Of a stretch of DNA of 44,639 nucleotides, positions 26,559-36,500 are shown one piece after another. Under the pieces are notes generated by a model that was not told where the DNA came from, made no database searches, and saw only the letters and a program-made list of their open reading frames with translations. Position 1 is the first letter of the stretch; each line of letters opens with the position of its first letter. The translations under genes and the position numbers were made by a program. Source of the DNA: Zelonia costaricensis (taxonomy: Eukaryota > Euglenozoa > Kinetoplastea > Trypanosomatida > Trypanosomatidae); contig JASAOO010003344.1 of assembly GCA_030849075.1 (NCBI GenBank), positions 1 through 44,639 on the forward strand, given 5' to 3'.

Positions 26559-29501
26559 ATGGTGTGGGCCCACGCCACGCCGGAGCCGCACGTCGGCCCG
26601 CCGACTGCAACACCGCCTGTTACCGCCGCCGACGCCAGCTGCACAACACGTCGGTTGCATGTCTGGGTGGTGGGTAACCCCGTGAGCGGGGGCAAGCGCG
26701 GTGCCGCTGTGCTGGAGAAGCTGGAAATGTGCCTTCGCAGAGAGTTCGGCAACGCCGCTGTTCATTCCACGAGCAGCAACGGCTTCCTGCGTGACGTCCT
26801 GCCGCATGACTTGACGTCCACACAGTCGCGCAACGCGAGCGACGGAAGTGACCCTCGTCAACCGTCGGCCACCGCACCGCCGGCGGGGCGGGCGTCTGTA
26901 CCATCGCCGTCATCGGCGTCGACATCGTGCCAGGCCGCTTCCGTGCTGAGCGCGGTGTGGGCCGCGACGGGGGCGTCGACGTCGACCGTCGCGGCGTCGG
27001 TCGAGCCCGTAGTGCGCACGCTGGTGATCCGGACCGACCAGGGAGGGCACTCCAAGGCGGTCAGCCACGCGCTGTGTCGGCTCATCCTGCGTAGTCGACT
27101 CGAGGAGGACGCCGGCGGACCTGCACTCGAGAAGTCGCAGCAGCAGCAGCAGCATTGGCAGGGAGCAGCAGTACCATTGCGCGTGCAGAGCGGCGCTCGC
27201 CCCGTCGCGGCGCCTGTGGCGACACATCACGTGGTGCTCGTCGTGGGCGGAGACGGCACGCTCAGCGAGGTTACGAACGGGCTGTGCGAGGCTACGCTCG
27301 CCGCTTTCGCGGCGCTGACCTCGCGCACAGAACCGCACCTGCCAAGCGACGTCGTTGCGGGGTCGCCAGTGGCAGTCTCCTCGCACGCCCGGGTTGAGCG
27401 AGAGGCGGTGGTGCTGTCGCACCTGCTTCCTGCCGTGCTGTACGTGCCCGGCGGCACCGGCTCCGACTTCGCCAAGCTCGGCCTGTGCTGCCACAGCGTA
27501 GAAGACGCGGTGCGCCTCGTGCGCGAGGGACTGCTAAGGCAGCTCTTCGGTGCTGCCCTGTGCGCCGCCGCAGAGGGAGGCAGCTGCGGAGGGGCACCGA
27601 ACACGGAAGGCTTCGGGGAGGGGCGCAGCTGCACACCGGGTGCCGTCGCCGTGCCACCGCTCGCAGGCTCGCCCGCGTTGCGAGTCCCCATGTTGGTCGC
27701 CGCCTACGCCGTCGATGTCGGCCGCATTGAGTTTCTGCGAACCGGGCACCGCCACTTCTTCATCAACGAGTGCTCGACTGGCATGTCCTGCGACGTCATT
27801 CAGCGTGGCGAGCGGTTTAAGCAGTCGAGGTGGATCTCCAAGCTTGGCGGCCTGCTGCTCTTCGCCGCCTCGGCGCTCGTCTCGCTGCTCCTCATGACGC
27901 CGAAGCCGCTGTACATCTGCAGGCTTCCAGCCCGGACGCGGCTCAAGGCGTCGTCGCCGCCGAGCCGGTGTGACAGTAGCAGGCAGGACGACGTCCTCTG
28001 CAGCCACAGCGCCAGCGACAGCGCAGAGGGCGATGTGACGGACGCCAGCGAAGGCACCGCGCCGCGGCCGTGCGGCCCATCGGCGAGGACACGTACCGGA
28101 GCAGGACAGGGGAGCACGGAGGCGACGTCGCCGTGTGCGGAGCTGCTGACGGCGCACGCCCCCTTCGCCCCTGTTGGGCATCAAATACGTCGACTGCGCG
28201 CGCAGCTGCTGTGTAGTGAGGAGCGCAGCAGCAGCAACAGCAACAGCACTAGCACTGCCATCACCGCCAACAGCACCACAGGTATCAGCAGCAGCGGAGC
28301 AGCCACGTTGAACGACGATGCGGCATGCGCGTACGCCGTGCACGCGGCGACGCCGATGCCGCCCTTGCACGCCAAGACGGTGCGGTGCACCCTCCAGACG
28401 CCGTCGGACCGTCTGCTGCAGCTGCTGGATCTCACGGACGCTGAGCTACTTGCAAGTCAGCGCGCACAGCAGCAGCAACAGCCGCAGCTGCGAGAAGAGC
28501 TCCGGCGCACCGAGGCCGCCGCGGGAGATGCCGCGTCGGCCGCCTCACCGCTGCATGACGACGTCGCGCACCGCAAGGCCGTCGTGGCGGAGTGGGCCCC
28601 TTGCGGGAAGATTGCGGCACCGCTCGAAGCTCAGCGCCATCACGTCAACGACAGTAGCACCGTGCCGCGCGACGAGGACGGCGGTGCAGGCGGGGACGAC
28701 GACCTGGCTGCGCTGACGTGGGTGGAGATGCCGTCGTCGATGGTGGCCTTCGCCAACGGGCGCTGGTACGGCGGCGGCATGCTCGTGGCCCCGCACGCGA
28801 ACCCGACGGACGGGCTGCTGAGCTGCACGAACTGGGTCGCGACCATCCTGCCCTTCATTTCCGGCGCCGCCTCGCTCTACACAGGGCGGCACGTGCACTG
28901 GCGCACCACCACCGCCTTCGACGGCGAGCGCTTTCTCATCACGAGCGTCCCACCGACGACCACGTCGCCCACCGCATCGCCATCGCAGCGCTCGACGCGG
29001 CGCAGCAGCAGCGGTGCGGCGGCGCTCGCTGCGCCGGTGGAGGAGGCCGACAAGTCGGAGCCCGGGGCGGAGGCGCTCTGCGTGGAGGCCGATGGCGAAG
29101 TACTGGAGGCTGTCCCTGCGATTGTGGAGCTCGTGGGCAAGCTCACTTTTCTCGTGCCAGCCACGGCGGCGCCAATCTTGGGAACGCCGGCGCCTGGTAC
29201 GGCACGTGAGCGGGCGGCTGGGGCGGAGGGTAACGACGGTGCAGCCAGCCGTCGTGCAACGGGGAGTGGCGCACTGGTGGGCACGCGGAGTGCGCAGCTG
29301 CCACTGGTGAATCGGCAGNGCTGTGGCGACGCTCCGTCGTGTACGTCCAGCAGCGGCGCTTCGTTCCAGGCAAGCGGCGCCGCACCGCCGACGCGGCGAT
29401 GGGCGCTGTGCGTGGGGATGAGGATGTCTGAGGCACTTTCCTTGCCCAATGCAGATGACGCGGCTTCTTCTTCTCCGCCCTCCATTCAGCCAACACTGTG
29501 A
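26559..29501 (+). CDS. lipid kinase, diacylglycerol kinase catalytic family (DAG kinase or sphingosine kinase candidate)
   Basis: A 980-residue protein with the DAGK catalytic fold, which transfers phosphate from ATP to a lipid hydroxyl. Visible motifs: WVVGNPVSGGKRG (36-48); the nucleotide-binding GGDGTLSEVTNG (230-241) with its conserved Asp232; PGGTGSDFAK (297-306); HFFINECSTGMSCDVI (about 399-414); then, after a long break, FANGRWYGGGMLVAPHAN (about 731-748) with DGLL, and a C-terminal DGEVLEAVP (845-853) followed by a hydrophobic strand. Residues ~455-715 are a Ser/Asn/Gln-rich insertion within the catalytic fold, and LGGLLLFAASALVSLLLM (430-447) is hydrophobic enough to touch or cross a membrane. 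Simple members are about 300-400 residues. The PGGTGSDFAK form is closer to bacterial-type DAG kinases than to animal sphingosine kinases, so the substrate is open. Base 29319 is N, leaving residue 921 undetermined. The ATG has a good context (ACCATGG). Confidence 0.85.
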   Translation: MVWAHATPEPHVGPPTATPPVTAADASCTTRRLHVWVVGNPVSGGKRGAAVLEKLEMCLRREFGNAAVHSTSSNGFLRDVLPHDLTSTQSRNASDGSDPRQPSATAPPAGRASVPSPSSASTSCQAASVLSAVWAATGASTSTVAASVEPVVRTLVIRTDQGGHSKAVSHALCRLILRSRLEEDAGGPALEKSQQQQQHWQGAAVPLRVQSGARPVAAPVATHHVVLVVGGDGTLSEVTNGLCEATLAAFAALTSRTEPHLPSDVVAGSPVAVSSHARVEREAVVLSHLLPAVLYVPGGTGSDFAKLGLCCHSVEDAVRLVREGLLRQLFGAALCAAAEGGSCGGAPNTEGFGEGRSCTPGAVAVPPLAGSPALRVPMLVAAYAVDVGRIEFLRTGHRHFFINECSTGMSCDVIQRGERFKQSRWISKLGGLLLFAASALVSLLLMTPKPLYICRLPARTRLKASSPPSRCDSSRQDDVLCSHSASDSAEGDVTDASEGTAPRPCGPSARTRTGAGQGSTEATSPCAELLTAHAPFAPVGHQIRRLRAQLLCSEERSSSNSNSTSTAITANSTTGISSSGAATLNDDAACAYAVHAATPMPPLHAKTVRCTLQTPSDRLLQLLDLTDAELLASQRAQQQQQPQLREELRRTEAAAGDAASAASPLHDDVAHRKAVVAEWAPCGKIAAPLEAQRHHVNDSSTVPRDEDGGAGGDDDLAALTWVEMPSSMVAFANGRWYGGGMLVAPHANPTDGLLSCTNWVATILPFISGAASLYTGRHVHWRTTTAFDGERFLITSVPPTTTSPTASPSQRSTRRSSSGAAALAAPVEEADKSEPGAEALCVEADGEVLEAVPAIVELVGKLTFLVPATAAPILGTPAPGTARERAAGAEGNDGAASRRATGSGALVGTRSAQLPLVNRQXCGDAPSCTSSSGASFQASGAAPPTRRWALCVGMRMSEALSLPNADDAASSSPPSIQPTL

Positions 29502-30507
29502 CGCGTGTGTGGCTTCCAATTATGTGCACAGGCATGTGAGTGGGCCGATCGGGGGAGGCGGAGGGGGGGGGCATCAACTGCGTTGTCATTGCATTTTTTC
29601 CCACGACGCAGGCGAGCTGCGGCATCGCTCCGCGCCCTATGTGCCTCACGCATGTGTGTGGTGCCGTGCCCTCTTTCTCTCTTCCACCTCCCCCCCTCCC
29701 CCACTCCACCCTACCAATATTCGGTGACAGCGTGGGCTCCGCCGCGCTGCCTTGTGCTCCGCTCTCCTCGCTGTCTCCAGTGATGATGCGGGTTGACGGC
29801 CGTCTGACCAGGCGCCCAACGTACACGAGATGGAAAAAAAAAACAGAAGAAAATTTGACAAGCGCGTCGCACGAAGCCTGAGTTCGCCACGGGCGTGTAG
29901 CGGGGCTCGTGGCGCCGTGGGACACCCTGTGCCGATGGCTTGACGACTCTCCCATCGCCACCTTCTCTCTGCCCACATCGTGTCCGCCCCAGCTTTGGCC
30001 TCCTCCCCCCCTCTCTCCTCGTATGACGGTCTCTGCACAGCTGCCCGGTTCAAACACAGCAGCGCCTTGCGGGGAGGAGACCAAGTTCATCGGCCCCTCC
30101 CCCCTCCTAGACACTCACACACGCACACAGACACACATACACATACACATACATCAACCGCCTCGGCAGGCACACGACGCCGTCTCGCAACTCAGGTCAG
30201 CTTAGACTCACACAGACACACCCCTGCAAACACACAGAGAGAATTCCGACTCAGCTGGCGCGTGGGCACACGGAGTATCTGCGCTGGTCGTGCTCTCCTG
30301 CCGGCCACCCCTCCCTCCGCCGTTCACTAGACTCCCCTTCTAGACTCCGTCCCAGGACATTTTCTTCACCCTACATCCTCTCCTTGCAGCCAGCGCAACA
30401 CTCGCCGTGCAGGTACGCCCCTAACGCACCTCACCTCTGCTGCACCTCCTTCGTCTGCTCCTTTTCGCTTTGCCCGCGTCACGCTCTTCTCTTCCTGAAC
30501 AGGCGGG
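29502..30507 (+). other. spacer between lipid kinase and giant protein genes
   Basis: About 1 kb with no supported gene. It has a G-rich block near 29552-29570, pyrimidine tracts at about 29675-29712 and 29940-30020, a CA-rich run near 30115-30150, an A-run at 29834-29842 and two predicted acceptors just before the giant ORF. Confidence 0.6.
30361..30389 (+). promoter_or_regulatory. predicted trans-splice acceptor for giant gene
   Basis: TTTCTTCACCCTACATCCTC TCCTTGCAG places AG at 30388-30389 after a good C/T tract, giving a 5' UTR of about 118 nt. A second tract ends with AG at 30501-30502, only five bases before the ATG at 30508. Confidence 0.5.
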
Positions 30508-33500
30508 ATGATCTTCATCGAGCCGGAGGTCGACTGCTTCTGTCTACGCCTGCGTGACGTGCGGGTGCCCGCATCGGTGCTCGCTCTCCAGCCCGACACG
30601 CTCGCTGCTGGAGTGCCCCCGCTGGCCGCGACGCTCCCGGCGAGCCACCGCGGGTCCGCGCGGGCAGAGTTTGCGGATCACCACGCTGCCGATGCACACC
30701 GCGGCAGCAGCGACGGCGAGCGCGACAGTGGTCGGCGCAGCCCCTCCGCCGCGTGCACGGTCTCCTCCTCCAGCGAGCGAACCACCGCCTCCAGCAGCTC
30801 CGCCTCGGGCGTCCCTCGAGGCAGCAGCAGTGGTGGCAACCTCAAGAGCGGTGTTGGCTGTCGCGGCACTAACGAGGCAGCGCCCCACCGCGACACAGGC
30901 TGCACGGACGGCCCTTCCTACGCCAAGGTCTCGCTCGAGGAGCGCGCTGATGCGGTGCACCGAGCGCTGCTCTCCACCCTGCATGCCCGCTTCCCCTACG
31001 AGGCCCCCGACAGCCTCGAGTACGCGTACGTCCTCGTCGTCACCCACCACGCGACCATGTCGCTGCTGCGCCCCGACTGGACTGCAGCACAAACCGGCGG
31101 CGACACGCGCGGGCACGATCTTGAGCTACTCCATCGCCTGACCTGCGAGGGCGACTTCCAGCCCACCGAGCTGCGATGCCGCACGTTCCCGTCGCACCTC
31201 AGCGTGCTGCTCGACCCGACGTCTGCAGCGGTGGCCGCGGCGGCGGAAGAAGGGCAACAAGAACAACACCAGCAACAGTCACACCCCACTGCAACACCAC
31301 GCACCGATACGCGCGAGGCAGGGGGGGCGGCTGGTCGCTCGTCTATTCGCGTCACGGCAGGCAGCGAGACGGACGCCGCTGCGGCCACGGCGGCGACCAC
31401 CACTGCCACCAGTGCAGCCCCCACCGCCGCCGCCGCGTCATCCCTTCCACTCCACAACACGCCAGCATCGCCGCGTGTCTCCGGTCTCACCGCGCTGCCG
31501 CCGGCCCGCTTCTACGACTCGTTCTTCCTGCTTGCTCGGGCGCTGACGCCGGAGCAGCAGGCACTGTACTACGCCTCGCAGCGCCTCGGGCGACCCGTCC
31601 GCGTGGACGCCGCGACGGCGGCCGCGAAGACAGCGCCATCTGCCCGGGGCGCTGCGGAGTCCGCCATGACGGCCTTCTCCGTGCTGGAGGGACGCTTTCT
31701 CCACCACGTGCCGGCCGAGGCGAGCGACCCAACGGGTCGCATCGAGGACGGCGACGGCGGCCTGCGCCGTGTGGCTGGGGAGAGTCGGTCCCACCACATC
31801 GGCGACCGACCCCGCGAGACCACCGACGCTGCATCCGCGGCCGAAGCGCGCGACTTGTACTTCTCCGTATACCGAATTCCCCTCACGCGATTCAGCCCGA
31901 CCGAGCAGCAGTACTGCACTCGACAGCGTGAGGAGCTGCGCTGGCGACAGCGGCATCGGTGTCGCGCCAGCTACCGCGCTCGCCGCCGCGATGGCGGAGG
32001 CGTCAACGGCGCGCAGCCGCCGCAACCGCAGTGGCTGCACTCTCAGCGCAATCCGAATGATCCCGTCAGCACGGACTCGCCGCAGAGCAGGAGTGCCGTT
32101 GCGGGAGGACGCTGGAGGGACGCGCTCGACCTGTCTAGCGCGACCAGCAGTAGTAGCGGTGACGATGAGGGCAGCTGCAGCAACGACAGTGACGCCGACG
32201 AAGGCTGCGCGAACGTCCCTGCGGGATGCGCCCACCGCTCCACGAACGGGTGCCGTGACACAACCGCGCCTTGGCGCACCCGCACAATGCGGAGCGCGAT
32301 GGATGGCTTGTTCGCGAGCGAGGCCACCACCGCGGGACCGACAGAGGCGCCACCGGCGACCTCGACGGCCGAGCAGCGCCGCGCCGCGTGCTTCTTCCGC
32401 ACCTGTCATGAAGTGCTGACCAACTACGCCGTCGCGCACTCGCCTTACGCAGCCCTGCTGCGCGCGCGGCCCAGCGGTGCGCGTGGCGGCTCGTCGGGCG
32501 CACCCGCCGACGAAGGCGCCGGCTGCACAGCGCAGCGGCAGCGCTTTCTGCGCCGCTACCCGGGTGTGTCCTACATCGGCGTGACCCGCCTGCTCTACTC
32601 GCTCGCCCCGTGCGACTGCTACCATCTTGTCATGAAGGACAGCAACCCACTCTACTACGCCCACTCCAGCCGCGCAGCCTACGAGCCGCAGACGGTGCCG
32701 CTCTCGCTCGTCTCGGACCTCTCGCCCGAAACCGCCGGGTCGCCCCCGTCCGCGGCCAAGCGGGAGCCGCCGCGCCATGGCCACATGCCCGGTGGCGGGG
32801 GGAGGGTGCTGCTGCTCACCCACCTCAAGGCCGCGTCGACACCCGCAGCGGCAACGCGGTACACTGGCGTCGATGGGGCGGCCGGTGCGGCTGCGCCGGG
32901 GGCCACGGGTGCGTCCCGTGAGACGGAGCTGCGCCGCACGACGGCGTCGGCGCCGACGCGGCCCTCGCCGACGCCGCCACTGTCGGGCCGCGTGCTGCTG
33001 CTGGGTCGCACCGCCCCGCCACGACCGGCGAGCGGTGGGCCAGAGGCTCTGGTGCGCACACCGTGCGTCTCCCGGGCCCCGTCACCCGACCGCGCGACCC
33101 GCACATCAGCGCGACACCAGGCCGCCGCAACAGTGGCAGGCGCGTGTGCATCCGCGGCGCACGGGCATGACGGCCTCGTCTCCGCCACGGACGGCTTCCT
33201 GCGCGTGACGACGTCGCTGCTGTGCAACAGCGTCTCTGGCAACCCAAAGACAAGCGTCAAGTCGCTGGCGGAGAAGGGAGTGCAGGTGCCGAGCTTCCTG
33301 CTGCCAGATGGCACACACAGCAGCCGCAGCACGTGTACCGCAGCCGGGCGGGCAGGCACCGAGACGAGCGCCGCGCCTGCGGCAGCAGCAGCTGCCGCCG
33401 TGAACCTCTTCAAGGCCCTTGCACAGTCCTCCCTGGCGCAGCGCAAGCTTCGCGACGGCTCGCTGCGCGCAGTCGTCTCTGTTGCCGTGCTCGACACGGC

Positions 33501-36500
33501 ACCCAGTCACGCGAGTGCGGATGTGTGCGCGGGCGGTGCTGACGACGGCGGGGATGCAGGCTTCGCGGCGGGTGTCACAGACCTCGACACGGGTGACGGC
33601 ACGCGGCGCTTCGGCACGAGCGAGGCGACGGCGCTGCGGCTGAGCCGGCGCCACGTCTGTCGCGGGCTCGTCGACCACACATGGCTGTCCATCCCTGTGC
33701 AGCACGTGCCCGCCGAGCAGGAGGCGATTCAGTGGATGCCGGTGATGCTCGGTTCGACAGAGTGCGTCAGCGATGTGGGGCTGCGCACCGCCGTGCACAT
33801 CGGCATCTTCCCCGCGACGCCGCCCAAGGCGAACGCGATGCCGTCGAGCGCAGCAGGAGCGACTGCGGGTGCGGGTACGGGTCCCGCAACAGCCCCGACC
33901 GCGCACGTCTACAGCGGCGCCTACCCGACGCGAGAGGGGGCGATGAACTCACTGAAGCCCTCACAGGAAAACTGGCAGCGGCGGTCCGGGCCGCACAGCG
34001 GCAGCAGCAGATCGACCGTGTCCGCCTCCACGGAGAGCGCCACAGGCACTCGAACGAAACCCCGATCTGCGGCTGAGACGAGTTCGGCAGCGGCGCCTCT
34101 GCGAGCGCGCGATGTGAACAGCGGCGCAGACAGCACGGCGCCATCAACGCCACCCCCACCGCAGCCGTGCAAGGAGAACGCCGCGCAAACGCGTCTGGCA
34201 GGTGAGAGGCCTGCCTCGCAACCGCCGCCGCAGCCGCCCACGACGGTGACGCCCGCGCGCTCGAGCCAGCATAGCGCAGCTGACGACGCGGAGGCTCAGC
34301 ATGCTCGACCAGAGGCTGCATCAGAGTTCTGCACAGCGACGCAGTCGGGCGCAGCCCCGTACCGCACGGCAGCTACCACGTCGCCGCCCCCTGTCACGCG
34401 GCGCTCGTCGCCACACCGGGTTGGCACAAGTAGCCGATACACCACCGGCACCACGCGGCTGTCTGCGGCGACGTCGGGCTGGGAGGAGCTGTCGCTCCCG
34501 GCGACCGCACCCGAGTCCGATGCAGAAGGGGACGAGGAGGAGGAGGTGCAGGCGGGCGTGGTGGATGTGGAGGTGGACGGAGACATCGACCTCGTCGACG
34601 ATCACGACGGTGCCCACGGAAAGGAAGAGCGCGACGATGTGGAGCGGCGCAGCGGGCTCAACGCGGCGGCAACGCCCTTGCGGAATGCTCGTGGCAGCCT
34701 CGCGCGTGCCGCCGATGGCGTTGACGGGCAGCAGCGCAGAGGCGATGCGTGTCTGCCTGCGCCCCACACTGCGGCAAATTCGCGTCCAGCGCTCCCCGTA
34801 AAGGCCCCCTTCGCGCGGCTCGCGGCTGCCCACCCTGCCACGGTGACCGCCCGCACAAGCCTCAGCGAAGGCGCCGTGGACGGCGCACGACTGCGAGATT
34901 CGACGTCGCGGTGGTGCAGCGGTGGCGCAGGTGCTGAGGGCGTCGATGCCGCCGACGCTTTTGAGGCCGACGTGGACGAGAAGCGCACTGGCGGGACACG
35001 CGACACCTCGCGCAACGTCGCCGCAGCCGCCCAGCGTGTGACGCCAACCCCGCAGCTTGCGCTGTCGCCGCGCCGCATGGCTTGTTGGCCTCCAGACGGC
35101 AACGAGCTTGCACGCGCGTTGGCAGGCGCCACCGAGAGCGGCGCGGGTGCGCTGTGGGGACCTCGTGGAAGCGAGCGGGACGGCAGCGTCCGCCGCAGCG
35201 CGTCGGAAGCGGGTGGTGGTGGAGGTGGTGGAAGTAGCAAGTCCATTCAGTGGGCAACAGATCTGCGCCGCAGCACGCCCCTCCTCCTGCACCACGACGA
35301 GACACTAGCAGCGCCGCGTTCCATCACGGCACGTGACAGAGACGCGCGGTACTCCCTTGCCACGCCCATCATGGCAGCGGCCAGTCGCCACGGACAAGCG
35401 GCCTCCGGTGCGGGGGCGTGGGACGACGAGGAGGAGGGGATGGAGGGGCACGCGTACTTCCAGCCCACGCGCGGACGCGGAACGGCCAGCCTGCTGAGCA
35501 TCACGTCGTCGGCCACACCCTTTGGGGCAACGCGGCGAGCTACGCTGGCGGAGGGCCTACGATCGACGCCGACGCCGGTGCAGCCGAGCGCGTCCGCATC
35601 TGCGCCGCTACGGCGACGAGACGAGGCGGCAGCAACGTCCATTTCGCAGCCGTACGACGTTCCGCCTGCCAACACCATCAGTACAGGCGGCAGCAGCCCG
35701 AGCGTTGGCAGAGGTGCGGTCCGCAATCCGTTCCTGGCGCGACCCAGCACCGCCGTCGCGGTATCGACTGGCGCAGCGCTGGGCTTTGGCGTGCCCTGTC
35801 AGCAGCAGCCTCCTCTTCACCGCTACACGACGCCCCCTCGTCCTTTTCCCTTGCCGCTCAGCGCTGGCGTCAAGGACTGGGCGGCTGCCCGCGACGAACC
35901 ACGCGCGACGACGACAACGTCAGCAGCAACCGCGCCCTCGCACCCTCACGCGTTTTGTGCAGCCGCCGCCGCCTCTCGCGTGCCGCCGCCGCCGCCGCTT
36001 TCCCGCGTCCCAACTACGCGTGAGCCGCACGCCACCACGCCGTCCGGCAGCAACGACAGCGCTACTCCGCTTGCGCACGTGTCTCTGTCCTCGTCGCCGT
36101 GGCTGCCCGAGCGCTTCTTCGATGACGACGACGCGCCAATGCGCAGCGGTGCGACGGTGCATGCCGCGCGGCCCACCCACGATTACGGCCGCGGCCCCAG
36201 CACGGTGCCACCGCTCCACCCCGGTGCGGCCGCGTGCGATAGTCGGCAAGACCCTCGCGCTGGTGCAGCGGCCTTCACGAGCCACCCCGCATCACGGCAG
36301 ACACGGCCAGAGGCGTACTTTGGGCTTGCTTGGAACGCACGCAAGACGCAGCAGGACCCGTTCGCGTCGCAGACCACACCGCCCCCACACGGCACGAGCA
36401 GCCACGAAACCCGCGACGTACGAAGCACGTTGTTCCCGAGTAGCGGGGCCTCTCCCTCGCCGCGCCACGCGATGCAGTCGTCGCATGTGCCGCCGGAGCC

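Noticed and set aside
29780..29881. C/D box snoRNA candidate (GTGATGA at 29780, CTGA near 29804 and 29878)
   Set aside because: No terminal stem joins the ends, no clear C' box is present, and both motifs are short enough to occur by chance.
31438..32823. 461-codon open frame on the - strand
   Set aside because: Shadow of the giant + strand gene; no splice signal on that strand and no domain.
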